Assembly (NCBI RefSeq): GCF_000521215.1
Contig: NZ_KI928921.1
Span: forward strand, 269,440 to 333,439
Reading direction: 5' to 3'
From: Labrenzia sp. DG1229
GTDB lineage: Bacteria; Pseudomonadota; Alphaproteobacteria; Rhizobiales; Stappiaceae
DNA: 64,000 bases
Shown here: positions 26,525 to 36,515 of the stretch, piece by piece
Layout: each line of letters opens with the position of its first letter
Numbering within the stretch: position 1 is the first letter of the stretch
Translations under genes and position numbers: made by a program
The notes under the pieces: generated by a model
The model's database searches: none
What the model was told of the DNA's origin: nothing
The model's input: only the letters and a program-made list of their open reading frames with translations

Positions 26525-26660
26525 ATACCCTGATGGGTATGACAGGTAGGGATCGCGGAATGCATTAGCCCCCCAGCCCCCCGGGGTTCTTACCGGTCAA
26601 CCAGGTTTACTTAGTCAAACATCAGGGCAACTGAAGGGCCGGCTATATGCCGGCCCTTTT
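26525..26660 (+). ncRNA. Candidate small RNA with C-rich unpaired segment
   Basis: About 135 bases between a promoter-like pair and an intrinsic terminator (8-bp stem GGGCCGGC/GCCGGCCC, then TTTT). No reading frame with a ribosome site is present. The middle holds GCCCCCCAGCCCCCCGGGG (26568-26586), a C-rich stretch that could pair with G-rich Shine-Dalgarno sequences, as trans-acting regulatory RNAs of Rhizobiales do. I could not match it to a named family by eye. The 5' end is approximate. Confidence 0.45.
26636..26660 (+). terminator. Rho-independent terminator of the candidate small RNA
   Basis: GGGCCGGC, loop TATAT, GCCGGCCC, then TTTT. No coding sequence ends just upstream on this strand, so it must end a non-coding transcript. 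Confidence 0.8.
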
Positions 26661-26804
26661 CATGTTCAGGGTGCGCGATAGCGTCGGACTTTTCACCGAC
26701 ATTGACAGAATATCCGTGAGCGTGGGGAACTCGTTTCACTTTTCGCGTTTCTGCAACCAATTGCCCCTTTTCCAATCCCTCTCTTGATGTATCATTTTCT
26801 CAGG

Positions 26805-27320
26805 ATGACCACGGACCTGATAGATCTTCGTGCGGCCCGAGCCGCAGATTGCAACGCGCTGGCAGACATTCACAGCGCGGCCTGGCTGGGTGCGTATCGT
26901 GGACTTTTGCAAGGTGTTGATCTTCAGAAAATGGTCTCCCGCCGCGGCACGGGCTGGTGGCGAGGCGCGTTGGCCCGTGGCGTGGACATAAAGCTTCTCT
27001 GCGTTGCCGACATCCCGGCCGGCTATGCCACGTTCGGCCCCTGCCGCCTGCTCGATACCGGCATGGAAGGCGAGATCTACGAATTGTATCTCAAGCCCGA
27101 ATACCAGGGTCTTGGCTTTGGCCGAACACTTTTCGGTAATGTCCGTAATACTTTGCGTTCCAAAAGACTTCGCGGACTTGCTGTCCAGGTCCTCAGCGAC
27201 AATCAGCCGGCCCGGAATTTCTACCGGGCAGTCGGTGGCAAGCTGACGGCAAAGTCCTGGTATCGGCTTGGAGGGCGCCGGATGGAGCTGTCCATCTATG
27301 CCTGGCCGCAAGCCACTTGA
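26805..27320 (+). CDS. GNAT-family N-acetyltransferase
   Basis: A cytoplasmic acetyltransferase of 171 residues. RAARAADCNALADIHSAAW is the typical GNAT opening, EIYELYLKPEYQGLGFGRTLF holds strand 4 and the acetyl-CoA pyrophosphate loop (Q/RxxGxG/A as QGLGFG), and QVLSDNQPARNFYRAVGGK is the C-terminal motif. I chose ATG 26805; ATG 26787 would add six residues and neither has a clear ribosome site. The acceptor is unknown. Confidence 0.85.
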   Translation: MTTDLIDLRAARAADCNALADIHSAAWLGAYRGLLQGVDLQKMVSRRGTGWWRGALARGVDIKLLCVADIPAGYATFGPCRLLDTGMEGEIYELYLKPEYQGLGFGRTLFGNVRNTLRSKRLRGLAVQVLSDNQPARNFYRAVGGKLTAKSWYRLGGRRMELSIYAWPQAT

Positions 27321-27422
27321 TGAGCCCTGCATCTCAGCATTTAGGTGCAATGCAAAATAAAGGGCTTGAACTTCGCCAGCGGGATTGCGATAGACGGCAG
27401 CAACGATCAACAGGAGTTTGTG

Positions 27423-27962
27423 ATGCGTATCGACGCCGTGCCGATTGGCAAGAACCCGCCTGAAGACATCAATGTCATCATTGAAGTGCCCGTCGGAGGC
27501 GAGCCGATCAAATACGAGATGGATAAGGACGCCGGCGCCATGTATGTCGACCGGTTTCTCTATACGCCGATGCGTTACCCGGGCAACTACGGTTTCGTTC
27601 CGCACACATTGTGTGGCGATGGAGACCCGATCGACGTGGTCGTCGTCAACCAGCGCCCTGTCGTGCCGGGTGCGATCATGTCCTGTCGTCCGATCGGTGT
27701 TCTCTTGATGGAAGACGAGTCGGGCCAGGACGAGAAAATCATCGCGGTTCCGGGTCACAAGGTCACCAAGCGTTACGACGCGGTGCTCGACCTCACCGAC
27801 CTGCCACAGATCACTGTCGATCAGGTCAAGCACTTCTTCGAGCATTACAAGGATCTTGAGCCAGGCAAGTGGGTGAAGATCACCGGTGTCGAAGGCGCTG
27901 AAGTTGCGAAAAGACTGATTGCGGAATCCATCGAGCGCGCTCAGGTGGAAGCAGCAGAATAA
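27423..27962 (+). CDS. ppa: Inorganic pyrophosphatase
   Basis: Family I soluble pyrophosphatase of 179 residues, which hydrolyses PPi to drive biosynthesis. The signature DGDPIDVVV with its metal-binding aspartates is present; [11 protein letters not shown] and GHKVTKRYD supply other active-site residues. I chose ATG 27423 with AGGAG nine bases upstream. The open frame extends 26 codons further upstream but without conservation. Confidence 0.97.
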   Translation: MRIDAVPIGKNPPEDINVIIEVPVGGEPIKYEMDKDAGAMYVDRFLYTPMRYPGNYGFVPHTLCGDGDPIDVVVVNQRPVVPGAIMSCRPIGVLLMEDESGQDEKIIAVPGHKVTKRYDAVLDLTDLPQITVDQVKHFFEHYKDLEPGKWVKITGVEGAEVAKRLIAESIERAQVEAAE

Positions 27963-28001
27963 ACAGCAACAGAACCTGAACGAAGGCCCGCACGAGGCTG
28001 C

Positions 28002-28436
28002 CTAACGATCAGTCGCAGCCTCGATGCGCTCCATGTCCTGATCGGACAGACCGAAATGGTGCCCGATTTCGTGGATCAATACATGAGCGACCACCTCGCC
28101 CAATGTATCGTCCATTGCGGCCCAGTAGTCCAGAATGGGCCTGCGGAACAGCCAGATACGGTTAGGCATCTGCCCGCTCCACTCAATGTCACTGCCCTGT
28201 GCAAGACCCTGCCCTTCGAACAGTCCCAGCAGATCATGCGGATCCTCGATCGAAAGTGCGTCCAGAACGTCGTCCGGTGCATAATCGGCAAGACTGATCT
28301 GGATATGACCACAGCGCAGCAGGACGTCATCCGGCAATCCTGCCAGGACTTCGCTTGCCATCTGCTCGAAATCGGCCAATTCCGGAGCTTTGCGTTCGGA
28401 CCAGCCACTGCGGCTTATCGGTCGGACGGATGCCAT
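28002..28436 (-). CDS. Zincin-like metallopeptidase family protein
   Basis: A 144-residue protein with the zinc-protease motif HEIGHHFGLSD near the C-terminus (HExxH plus a downstream aspartate), typical of the DUF1025/Zincin_1 family. FEQMASEVLAGLPDDV opens the domain and RIWLFRRPILDYW lies before the active site. No signal peptide is seen. Biological role unknown; it converges with ppa. Confidence 0.88.
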   Translation of the reverse strand: MASVRPISRSGWSERKAPELADFEQMASEVLAGLPDDVLLRCGHIQISLADYAPDDVLDALSIEDPHDLLGLFEGQGLAQGSDIEWSGQMPNRIWLFRRPILDYWAAMDDTLGEVVAHVLIHEIGHHFGLSDQDMERIEAATDR

Positions 28437-28470
28437 GTTGCTTGCCTTGATCCTTCAGGAGATTATTTGA

Positions 28471-28725
28471 CTACAGGTAGGTCACCACGAGGTAGATCAC
28501 CAGTCCAATCGCAAAGACCAGCCCTGCACCCCGGCCTATCCGGGTACCCCAGACTTCGATCTGGTCGTCTTCGTTCTTGTCGGCCGCACTCATGTGGCCT
28601 TTGGCGCGGTCCGCCATTCGAACGAAAGTCGACCCGACAATGGTTTCACTTTCAGCCCCGACCCGGTCAAGTGATCTTAAAGCGTCCTCGCGCTGCTGTT
28701 CCTTGGAATTCTTGTTTTCGCTCAT
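28471..28725 (-). CDS. Small single-helix membrane protein downstream of dsbB
   Basis: An 84-residue protein. Residues 1-62 are polar and charged with helical pattern (EQQREDALRSLDRVGAESE), residues 63-83 form one transmembrane helix (GAGLVFAIGLVIYLVVTYL) at the C-terminus, a tail-anchor layout. Its ATG overlaps the dsbB stop (ATGA, 28722-28725), so the two are coupled. I do not recognise the family. Confidence 0.75.
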   Translation of the reverse strand: MSENKNSKEQQREDALRSLDRVGAESETIVGSTFVRMADRAKGHMSAADKNEDDQIEVWGTRIGRGAGLVFAIGLVIYLVVTYL

Positions 28726-29246
28726 ACGCTCACAGTGGCCTTGTTTCTCCCCTGTTTCAATAGAAACGCGGCAAGCAGGCCAAGGGCTGTCAGCCCGGCG
28801 GACGCAACTGCGTTCCAGCCCGCAAAGGAAAGACCAAGCATCCGCCAACTGGCTTCCGTACAGCTGACGACGCGCGTTGACTGCAATGCCTGCAGCATGT
28901 TGGAGGCCGAGGCCGGCGCTGCACTGCCACCGCCGCAGTCGTTCGGGCCATCCCAGAACTGCCATTCCGCACCGGCCTGATAAACGCCCAGGCCAGCCCC
29001 GTAGGCAAAAATCGCTGCTGCGGCCATGAGCGTCAGCATCGCAAGCCGGTTCCGCTGCCGTAACAGCAGGATCAGCGCAAGGGCTGTGAGCGGCAATCCG
29101 GCATAATAAGGAATGCGTTGCTCAAGACAGAGCTTGCAGGGTACGTAGCCACCAATCAGCTGATATCCCCAGGCAGTCGCAATCACGACAAGTCCGCCGA
29201 GCAGAGCGAGGGCGACCAAATTCCTTGCCCATTGATATTGGGTCAT
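28722..29246 (-). CDS. dsbB: Disulfide bond formation protein B
   Basis: A four-helix inner-membrane protein of 174 residues that reoxidises DsbA and passes electrons to quinone. The first periplasmic pair is C37/C40 (VPCKLCLEQRIPYY, with the conserved quinone-site arginine after it). The second pair is C in GPNDCGGG and C in VVSCTEASW. It heads a short minus-strand run with the tail-anchored gene downstream and a DedA gene upstream. No dsbA is adjacent. Confidence 0.94.
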   Translation of the reverse strand: MTQYQWARNLVALALLGGLVVIATAWGYQLIGGYVPCKLCLEQRIPYYAGLPLTALALILLLRQRNRLAMLTLMAAAAIFAYGAGLGVYQAGAEWQFWDGPNDCGGGSAAPASASNMLQALQSTRVVSCTEASWRMLGLSFAGWNAVASAGLTALGLLAAFLLKQGRNKATVSV

Positions 29247-29260
29247 TGTTTCCTCTTCAC

Positions 29261-29839
29261 TCAGATGTATCGCAACAAAATGAAGCCACCGACCAGCAAC
29301 ACCACGAAGAGGGTGAACATGAGACCGAGACGTTTTTCGATGAAGTCCTTGATCAGTGGTCCGAACAGATAAAGCAGCCCTGCGACGACAAAAAACCTCA
29401 GACCCCTCGAAACAATACTCGCAACAACAAAAACCGGAAGGCTCAGACCGGCAACACCGGAGGCTATCGTGATCACCTTATACGGAAACGGTGTCAGACC
29501 GGCGATGAAGACGAACCACCAACCCCAGTGATTGAAAACGGCACGGAATTCATCGAATTTTTCCATCTTGCCATAAAAGGACAGGATCGGCACGGCCACC
29601 TGTTCAAACAGGAACATACCGATCAGATATCCCAGCACCCCGCCCGCGACCGACGCAACCGTACACAACAAGGCGTACCACCAGGCCTTTTCCCGGCGGG
29701 CAATCACCATCGGGATCAGCAGGATATCGGGAGGAATCGGAAAGACGGAACTTTCAACGAACGATACGGATCCCAACGCGGCGGGTGCGCGTGGTCCGGC
29801 GGCAAGGGACAACGTCCAGTCATAAAGGCGTCTGATCAT
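29261..29839 (-). CDS. DedA/YqaA-family membrane protein
   Basis: An inner-membrane protein of 192 residues. SFVESSVFPIPPDILLIPM is the DedA-type re-entrant segment with its acidic and proline residues, and the second half has GWWFVFIAGLTPFPYKVITIASG. Length and helix layout fit the short YqaA branch. DedA proteins are linked to lipid carrier (undecaprenyl phosphate or phosphatidylethanolamine) flipping. The stop lies 14 bases before the dsbB start, suggesting one operon. Confidence 0.9.
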   Translation of the reverse strand: MIRRLYDWTLSLAAGPRAPAALGSVSFVESSVFPIPPDILLIPMVIARREKAWWYALLCTVASVAGGVLGYLIGMFLFEQVAVPILSFYGKMEKFDEFRAVFNHWGWWFVFIAGLTPFPYKVITIASGVAGLSLPVFVVASIVSRGLRFFVVAGLLYLFGPLIKDFIEKRLGLMFTLFVVLLVGGFILLRYI

Positions 29840-30237
29840 GCCGTTCCATTAGCCCCCCTCGCTTAAAATGTCATCAATGGATGTGCGCATTTTCGCAATC
29901 CGGTTTGACAGAAAGGCCCATGCCCCTGCCCCGGGGGCTCAAGTGGCTCGAATTCAGAGCATGGTCCCGAAACAAGCATGTTGAATATTCGGAATAAAAT
30001 TCAAATCTTGAATGAAATATCCAATATTTTGACAATTTCTTCCAAATAAATCTTCTTTATTTTGCGTTTAAAAAAATAAACACTTTAAAAACTCAGCTTT
30101 TCTCTAACAATTAATCATCAACTTGTCACACCTTTGCCACAGATATACTGATTAATTATTAAAGATAGCCGGTTTTTTTGTGAACAAAACCGCGTTCACT
30201 TTCATTGACACCCAACAAAGCTGAGGAGGGGAATTCG
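29840..30237. promoter_or_regulatory. AT-rich region upstream of the CBM2 protein gene
   Basis: A 398-base stretch without a gene. From about 29985 to 30170 it is far more AT-rich than the rest of the window, with runs such as AAAAAAATAAA and many AATTAAT blocks. It holds a promoter-like pair at 30134-30162. Such sequence is typical of xenogeneic-silencer binding or of a strong upstream element. Confidence 0.55.
30134..30162 (+). promoter_or_regulatory. Promoter-like element for the CBM2 protein gene
   Basis: TTGCCA, 17 bases, TATTAA. Transcription would begin near 30169, giving a leader of about 70 bases before the ATG at 30238. Confidence 0.45.
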
Positions 30238-31743
30238 ATGGCAGCCCAGTACGCGACGTCGGATGCGACACTTGATTACACTGTCAGTGATCAGTGGCAA
30301 GGCGGGTTTGTGGGACGAATGGCCTTGTCTTCCCAAGAAGGGGCGGACGGTTGGCGCATCGCATTTCGGCTGGATGCCGAGATTGACGCGATCTGGAATG
30401 CCCGCATCATTTCTCGCATCGATGACACCTATGTCATCGAAGGCGTCTCATACAACAGCAGCCTGACCGCGGGTGAATCGGCAACATTCGGATTTACGGC
30501 CCGGGGAACAGACACATCCATAGATGCGGACAGTGTTTCGATAGACAGCACGCCGGTCGACACCGGACCCGTCGACCCGGTTCCGGATGAACCTGATCCC
30601 GTTCAACCGGATCCTGTGGACCCGGCACCCGCCGATCCATCACCAGGTCCGGGCGACTATGTCGATATTACATCTTTCGGCAACTTCCACGGCAGCAGCA
30701 GCCACACCGGTCACGATGAACTCCATGGCGGGCGCACGGCCATCACCACGGAAGCACTCGTGGCTTACAACGGACTGCGCAATTTTCTCGGCTACCAGAA
30801 CACGGAACTGGAGATCATCGGCCAATGGGCCTTCGACAACGACCTTACAAACAATGACCAGGCATGGGGTCAGGACTTGCAGGGTGTTGGTCTTTATTAC
30901 GCGATGCAGGCAGCAAAGGTCGGCTGGATCCGCGACAATGCGTTCGACCCGCAACTCCTGGCCGATATCCAACGCACGGCCCGGCTCGGTGATCCGGCCG
31001 ATGTCATGATAATGGTCGAGGCAAACAGCCACGTAGGTTTTGCGGATTACCTGGTCCAAAACGGGCTTGTCGAGACATTCATCAACACGCTGAAAATGGA
31101 ACCACACTACGGCGGCTGGATGCACGGGCGCGTTCACGGCGACCTGACTTTTCCAGATGGTGACGGCGCCCGGGCTCATGACGTCAATCACCTGACGGTG
31201 CTTAGCCATGACCAGACGCAGCCATTCATGAATGACACGTTTGACTGGCCGCAATGGAGCGCCCTGGACGTGCCCCATCAGGACGTCATCGATTATTTCC
31301 AATCCATGGTCGTTCTTGGTGATCCTATTGGTGACGCCCTGCCGGATGGCAGTGCACCCGACCCGGTCGATCCTGATCCCGTCGAACCTGATCCGGTGGA
31401 CCCAGATCCGGTTGATCCTGACCCTGTGGATCCTGCGTCAGGCCTGTCGGCGGAGTTTCAGGTCGTCAATGACTGGGGACACGGCGCAACGCTCAACATT
31501 GTGGTCAGCAACGACGGAACCGAAGATGTCACGGACTGGGATCTCGAATTCACACTCGGGTCGGACATTCAGCACATCTGGAACGCGGTCGTGGACTCTC
31601 ACGATGGGGACCGCTATTCGATCGATGACGCCGGATACAATGCAGGCATCGGTGCCGGAGGGTCGGTAACGATCGGCTTCAACACTACGACAGGCGGCTT
31701 CGATGCAGCGCAACTGAACGAGGAAGCGCAGTTCATCTTCTAG
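30238..31743 (+). CDS. Protein with two CBM2-like domains around an unknown core
   Basis: A 501-residue acidic protein. Residues 4-90 (DYTVSDQWQGGFVGRMAL, DAIWNARI, VSYNSSLTAGES) and 402-501 (FQVVNDWGHGATLNIVV, HIWNAVV, GYNAGIGAGGS) are family-2 carbohydrate-binding modules, the type that binds cellulose or chitin. Both lack the usual cysteine pair. Pro/Asp linkers (about 103-140 and 373-401, repeats of DPVDP) join them to a core of about 230 residues that I cannot assign; it has His-rich patches such as NFHGSSSHTGHDELHGG and HGRVHGD. There is no signal peptide after the ATG chosen behind GAGGAGGGG, although such domains act outside the cell. No secretion genes are adjacent. Confidence 0.75.
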   Translation: MAAQYATSDATLDYTVSDQWQGGFVGRMALSSQEGADGWRIAFRLDAEIDAIWNARIISRIDDTYVIEGVSYNSSLTAGESATFGFTARGTDTSIDADSVSIDSTPVDTGPVDPVPDEPDPVQPDPVDPAPADPSPGPGDYVDITSFGNFHGSSSHTGHDELHGGRTAITTEALVAYNGLRNFLGYQNTELEIIGQWAFDNDLTNNDQAWGQDLQGVGLYYAMQAAKVGWIRDNAFDPQLLADIQRTARLGDPADVMIMVEANSHVGFADYLVQNGLVETFINTLKMEPHYGGWMHGRVHGDLTFPDGDGARAHDVNHLTVLSHDQTQPFMNDTFDWPQWSALDVPHQDVIDYFQSMVVLGDPIGDALPDGSAPDPVDPDPVEPDPVDPDPVDPDPVDPASGLSAEFQVVNDWGHGATLNIVVSNDGTEDVTDWDLEFTLGSDIQHIWNAVVDSHDGDRYSIDDAGYNAGIGAGGSVTIGFNTTTGGFDAAQLNEEAQFIF

Positions 31744-31794
31744 ACCCCGCCCCGGCTCCCCCGGTTCACGGTATCTGGCGCAGACGGGTCTCGT

Positions 31795-33210
31795 TCAGCA
31801 TTCGGGGAGGTTGACCGCAAGGCCGCCGAGAGACGTTTCCTTGTACTTGTCCCGCATGTCCTGCCCGGTCTGGCGCATGGTCTCGATGCAATTGTCGAGC
31901 GGCATGAAATGTGAGCCGTCGCCATGAAGCGCAAGTGAAGCTGCCGAAACCGCCTTGATGGCTCCCATGCCGTTCCGTTCGATACAGGGAACCTGAACAA
32001 GACCCCGGACCGGGTCACATGTCATGCCGAGATGATGTTCCAATGCGATTTCCGCGGAATTTTCAATCTGCTCGTTGCTGCCACCCAGAGCAGCACACAA
32101 CCCTGCCGCCGCCATGGCGGAAGCCGAACCGACCTCGGCCTGACAGCCGCATTCCGCTCCCGAGATGGACGCGTTGTGTTTGATGAGACCACCGATTGCA
32201 GCGGCCGTCAGAAGAAAGGTGTCGATACCTTCGCGCGAAGCGTCGACACAATGGTCGCGATAATAACGAATGACGGCGGGAACGACACCGGCAGCGCCAT
32301 TGGTCGGCGAGGTGACGACCTGGCCGCCAGCTGCGTTTTCCTCATTCACCGCCATGGCATAGACAGACAGCCAGTCGTTGATCGCATGAGGTTGCTGGCT
32401 GTTTGAACCGCTCTGATCGAGCAAGCGCCGATGAATTGCCCTGGCGCGCCGCTTGACGCTGAGCCCGCCCGGCAAGATGCCTTCCAGTGACAACCCCCGG
32501 GCAATGCAGTTTTCCATGACGCCCCAGATTGCCTCGAGCTTCTCGTTCAGGACCTTTGCGCCGAGAACGGATTCCTCGTTGGCCCGTTTCATCTGGGAAA
32601 TTGTCAGGCCGGAGTCCCTGCCCATCTGCAACATCTCGGCCGCAGAGCCGAACGGATACGGGTACCCGATGGCTTCCTTCTCCTCGTGAAGGTCGGTATC
32701 AGGTGCCTTCTCCGCGGCGAGCAACTCGGCTTCCGTTACCACGAACCCACCACCGATGGAATAGTAGGTATCGGCCAGCAGGACTTCACCGTCACGATCA
32801 AATGCCGTCATCTTCATACCGTTGGCGTGAAGCGGCAGTGCCGGACCGTAGTCGAAAACAAGATCCGCTTCCGGATCGAAGCGGACCTCGCCACATTTCG
32901 ACACTTTCAAAACGCAGGTGTTGCGCAGTTCCGCCAGTTTTTCTTCTGCCAGATCCGCATCGACCTTGTCGGGGCGAAATCCGAGAAGCCCAAGCATGAC
33001 GGCCCGGTCCGAAGCGTGACCTTTGCCCGTAAAGGCCAGAGAACCGTGAAGGGAGGCAATTACCCTTGCCACGGCAGCGGGATCGAACTTGCCGTTTTCA
33101 CCTGCCGTCAGGCGATTGAGAAAAGCAACCGCCGCCGTCATCGGCCCCATTGTATGGGAGGATGACGGTCCGATCCCGATCTTGAAAATGTCAAAGACAC
33201 TTAGAAACAT
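31795..33210 (-). CDS. sdaA: L-serine ammonia-lyase
   Basis: Single-chain iron-sulfur L-serine dehydratase of 471 residues, converting serine to pyruvate and ammonia. The beta domain is at residues 1-150 ([16 protein letters not shown]) and the catalytic alpha domain follows ([14 protein letters not shown]). Iron-sulfur cysteines can be read in GAECGCQAE and in [18 protein letters not shown]. It is the last gene of the glycine operon, 54 bases after gcvP, and would drain serine made by GlyA. A hairpin separates it from gcvP. Confidence 0.95.
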   Translation of the reverse strand: MFLSVFDIFKIGIGPSSSHTMGPMTAAVAFLNRLTAGENGKFDPAAVARVIASLHGSLAFTGKGHASDRAVMLGLLGFRPDKVDADLAEEKLAELRNTCVLKVSKCGEVRFDPEADLVFDYGPALPLHANGMKMTAFDRDGEVLLADTYYSIGGGFVVTEAELLAAEKAPDTDLHEEKEAIGYPYPFGSAAEMLQMGRDSGLTISQMKRANEESVLGAKVLNEKLEAIWGVMENCIARGLSLEGILPGGLSVKRRARAIHRRLLDQSGSNSQQPHAINDWLSVYAMAVNEENAAGGQVVTSPTNGAAGVVPAVIRYYRDHCVDASREGIDTFLLTAAAIGGLIKHNASISGAECGCQAEVGSASAMAAAGLCAALGGSNEQIENSAEIALEHHLGMTCDPVRGLVQVPCIERNGMGAIKAVSAASLALHGDGSHFMPLDNCIETMRQTGQDMRDKYKETSLGGLAVNLPEC

Positions 33211-33228
33211 GACGGTTCGCTCTTGGAG

Positions 33229-33254
33229 CTGCGCGGCACATTGTTGTGCCGCGC
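33229..33254 (-). repeat. Hairpin between gcvP and sdaA
   Basis: A perfect 10-bp inverted repeat (GCGCGGCACA, loop TTGT, TGTGCCGCGC) lies in the 54-base gap. No T-run follows, so it is more likely an mRNA-stability or attenuation element than a full terminator. Confidence 0.6.
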
Positions 33255-33264
33255 ATCCGGGTTG

Positions 33265-36120
33265 TTATTCGGCTGCTTCCGCGTAGTCCGACATCGGCGG
33301 ACAGGTGCAGACCAGATTGCGGTCACCGTATGCGTTGTCGACACGGTTGACCGGCGACCAGTACTTGTCGACATCGAGCGAACCGGCAGGATAGCACGCC
33401 TGTTCACGGCTGTACGGACGGTTCCACTCTCCGACCAGATCGGCCACGGTGTGCGGCGCATTCTTGAGGGGATTGTTGTCCGCATCGATCTTGCCGTCGA
33501 TGATGTCCTGGGCTTCCGCCCGGATTGACAGCATCGCATCGCAGAACCGGTCCAGTTCGGCTTTGGGCTCTGATTCCGTCGGCTCCACCATGAGCGTGCC
33601 TGCGACAGGCCAGGACATGGTCGGTGCATGGAACCCGCTGTCGACGAGACGTTTGGCGATGTCCTCAACGGTGACCCCGCCGCTGTCGGCCAGCGGACGC
33701 GTGTCGAGAATACACTCATGCGCAACCCGGCCCGTGTCGGACGTATAGAGGATTTCGTAAGCGTCCTTCAGACGTTCGGCAATGTAGTTGGCATTCAAAA
33801 TGGCAACCTTGGTTGCCTGTGTCAGTCCAGAACCACCCATCAGCAGAACGTAGGCCCAGCTCACTGGCAGGATCGATGGCGACCCGAACGGAGCTGCAGA
33901 AACGGGCCCGACAGTGGTGCCATATTCCGGATGACCGGGGAGGTAGGGTTCAAGATGTGCCTTGACGCCGATCGGCCCCATGCCCGGCCCGCCACCACCA
34001 TGTGGAATGCAGAAGGTCTTGTGCAGGTTGAGGTGGCTGACATCGCCGCCGATCATGCCTGGCTGCGCCAGACCGACCATTGCATTCATGTTCGCGCCGT
34101 CAATATAGACCTGACCGCCGTGGTCGTGAGTGATCTGGCAGACTTCCTGCACCGTTTCCTCGAACACACCGTGCGTGGACGGATAGGTGATCATGCAGGC
34201 AGCAAGACTGTCGGAGTGCTGTTCCGCCTTTTCACGGAAATCGACAAGGTCGATATTGCCCTGTTCATCAGACTTCACCGGAACCACCTTGTAGCCGACC
34301 ATCTGCGCAGACGCCGGATTGGTGCCATGCGCGGATGTCGGAATAAGGCAGATGTCACGATGGCTGTCACCACGCGCGGAATGATAATTGCGGATCGTCA
34401 AGAGGCCCGCATATTCGCCCTGTGCACCGGAATTCGGTTGCTGGCTGATCGCATCGTAGCCTGTGATCTGGCAGAGCTTGTCGTTCAGATCGTCAATCAT
34501 CTCGTGATAGCCAACCGCCTGATCGGCCGGAACGAACGGATGCAGGTCGGAAAACTCAGGCCAGGTGACCGGGATCATCTCGATTGTTGCGTTCAGCTTC
34601 ATTGTACATGACCCGAGCGGGATCATGGACCGGTCGAGCGCAAGGTCCCGGTCCGCCAGGCGGCGCATGTAACGCGTTATTTCCGCTTCGGCACGGTTCA
34701 TGTGGAAGATCGGATGCGTCAGGTAGTCGCTTTCGCGAAGTGCATGCTGTGGCAGCCGGTAGTCGCGGTTTGCCTCGCTGTCATCCGTCATATTCCCGCC
34801 GAAAGCGCGCCACACGGCCTCGATTGTTGCCGGCCGGGTCTGCTCGTCGAGCGAGATGCCAACACGGGTTTCACCGATTTTTCGAAGATTGATGCCGTTG
34901 GCAACCGCAGCGTCCAGGACAACGCCCTGAAGCGCTCCAACCTCGACTGTGATTGTGTCGAAGAAGACGGCCGGCTCCACCTTGAAGCCCATGGATTCCA
35001 GACCGGTTGCCATACGCGAAGTTTTCCGGTGAACGGACTGGGCAATCGCCTTGATACCATCAGGACCGTGATAGACCGCGTACATGGAGGCGATGACAGC
35101 AAGCAGCGCTTGAGCGGTACAGACGTTGGAGTTGGCTTTTTCCCGGCGGATATGCTGCTCACGTGTCTGCAGGGCGAGGCGGTAGGCCTTCTTGCCTCGG
35201 CTATCGACGGAAACACCTATGATCCGGCCCGGCATGCTGCGCTTCAGCGCGTCCTTGCAGGACATGTAGGCGGCGTGCGGACCACCAAAGCCCATCGGAA
35301 CACCGAAACGCTGGGTTGATCCGACCGCGATGTCCGCGCCCATTTCGCCCGGAGACTTCAGGAGTGCAAGCGCGAGCGGGTCGGCTGCAACGACCGCCAA
35401 GGCCTTGTTTTCGTGCAACTTGCCGATGATTTCGGTGAAATCACGGACATGCCCGTAAGTGCCCGGATACTGGAATATGGCACCAAAAACAGTGGCAGGA
35501 TCGAGGTCCGCAGGGTCGCCGACGACAACCTCGATGCCGAGCGGTTCGGCCCGCGTCTCGATCACGGCGATATTTTGCGGGTGGCAGTTCTCGTCGACGA
35601 AGAATGTGTTCGACTTCGACTTTGCCGCGCGCTTGGCCATGGTCATTGCTTCGGCGGCCGCTGTCGACTCGTCCAGAAGCGAGGCATTGGCTATGTCGAG
35701 GCCGGTGAGGTCAGAAACCATGGTCTGGAAGTTCAGCAATGCTTCCAGGCGGCCCTGGGAAATTTCAGGCTGGTAGGGCGTATAGGCCGTATACCAGGCC
35801 GGATTTTCCAGAATGTTGCGCAGGATCGGGGCTGGCGTTGTCGTCCCGGAGTAGCCCTGTCCGATCAGTGACGTCAGGACCTTGTTCTTGCTGGCCACTT
35901 CCTTCATGTGAAAGAGCGCATCACGTTCTGAAAGACCGGGCCCACCCCAGTCGAGCGCTTCCTTCTGACGGATCGCAGGTGGCACGGTCGCATCGATCAG
36001 ATCCTCGAGGCTTTCGAATCCGATCAGCTTCAGCATGTCCGCCATTTCAGCCGGAGACGGGCCGATATGCCGTCGATTCGCGAAGTCGTAAGCCTGGTAA
36101 GTGGTAAGTTCAAAAGCCAT
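33265..36120 (-). CDS. gcvP: Glycine dehydrogenase (decarboxylating), P-protein
   Basis: PLP-dependent P-protein of the glycine cleavage system, 951 residues in one chain, like the E. coli enzyme. It decarboxylates glycine and transfers the aminomethyl group to lipoyl-GcvH. The N-terminal half ([14 protein letters not shown]) is the non-catalytic homologous domain. The second half carries the PLP lysine in [17 protein letters not shown]. The gene follows gcvH by 13 bases in the order gcvT-gcvH-gcvP. Confidence 0.98.
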   Translation of the reverse strand: MAFELTTYQAYDFANRRHIGPSPAEMADMLKLIGFESLEDLIDATVPPAIRQKEALDWGGPGLSERDALFHMKEVASKNKVLTSLIGQGYSGTTTPAPILRNILENPAWYTAYTPYQPEISQGRLEALLNFQTMVSDLTGLDIANASLLDESTAAAEAMTMAKRAAKSKSNTFFVDENCHPQNIAVIETRAEPLGIEVVVGDPADLDPATVFGAIFQYPGTYGHVRDFTEIIGKLHENKALAVVAADPLALALLKSPGEMGADIAVGSTQRFGVPMGFGGPHAAYMSCKDALKRSMPGRIIGVSVDSRGKKAYRLALQTREQHIRREKANSNVCTAQALLAVIASMYAVYHGPDGIKAIAQSVHRKTSRMATGLESMGFKVEPAVFFDTITVEVGALQGVVLDAAVANGINLRKIGETRVGISLDEQTRPATIEAVWRAFGGNMTDDSEANRDYRLPQHALRESDYLTHPIFHMNRAEAEITRYMRRLADRDLALDRSMIPLGSCTMKLNATIEMIPVTWPEFSDLHPFVPADQAVGYHEMIDDLNDKLCQITGYDAISQQPNSGAQGEYAGLLTIRNYHSARGDSHRDICLIPTSAHGTNPASAQMVGYKVVPVKSDEQGNIDLVDFREKAEQHSDSLAACMITYPSTHGVFEETVQEVCQITHDHGGQVYIDGANMNAMVGLAQPGMIGGDVSHLNLHKTFCIPHGGGGPGMGPIGVKAHLEPYLPGHPEYGTTVGPVSAAPFGSPSILPVSWAYVLLMGGSGLTQATKVAILNANYIAERLKDAYEILYTSDTGRVAHECILDTRPLADSGGVTVEDIAKRLVDSGFHAPTMSWPVAGTLMVEPTESEPKAELDRFCDAMLSIRAEAQDIIDGKIDADNNPLKNAPHTVADLVGEWNRPYSREQACYPAGSLDVDKYWSPVNRVDNAYGDRNLVCTCPPMSDYAEAAE

Positions 36121-36133
36121 ATGTTGCTATCCT

Positions 36134-36499
36134 TTAGGCAATGAAGGCCTTGTAGGCATCGAGATCCATCAGGTCATTCAACTGATCGGTATTCGACAGT
36201 TTGATCTTGTAGAGCCAGCCATCGCCTTCGGGGCTTTCGTTCAGTGTCGCAGGGCTGTCCGCGAGCGCTTCATTGGCCTCGACGATCTCTCCGTTGACGG
36301 GAGCATAGATTTCAGACGCGGCCTTGACCGACTCGACAACCCCGATTTCATCGCCTTTTTCAAAAGTATCGCCGCCGTCTTTCTGTTCGACATAGACGAT
36401 TTCACCTAGCTGCTCGGCCGCATGTGCGGTAATGCCGACAGTGGCAATGTCACCTTCAACGGCAATCCATTCGTGTTCTTCGGAATAATAAGTGGTCAT
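36134..36499 (-). CDS. gcvH: Glycine cleavage system H-protein
   Basis: Lipoyl carrier of 121 residues. The lipoylated lysine is K59 in VVESVKAASEIY. The lipoyl-domain fold has the usual HEWI start and GVVESVKA turn. It shuttles the aminomethyl group between GcvP, GcvT and the dihydrolipoyl dehydrogenase LpdA, whose gene lies in the same operon. Confidence 0.98.
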   Translation of the reverse strand: MTTYYSEEHEWIAVEGDIATVGITAHAAEQLGEIVYVEQKDGGDTFEKGDEIGVVESVKAASEIYAPVNGEIVEANEALADSPATLNESPEGDGWLYKIKLSNTDQLNDLMDLDAYKAFIA

Positions 36500-36515
36500 G
36501 TCGGTCTCTCCCCGA

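Larger units (their letters stand above)
26240..26804. other. Intergenic region with a candidate small RNA
   Basis: I see no convincing protein gene in this 565-base stretch. The first half (26240-26490) has nothing I can name. The second half has a promoter-like pair (26491-26519) and a rho-independent terminator (26636-26660), which together frame a transcript without a reading frame. Confidence 0.6.

Noticed and set aside
26315-26533. A 72-codon plus-strand frame upstream of the candidate small RNA
   Set aside because: No ribosome site, no recognisable pattern, and it ends inside the promoter-like element.
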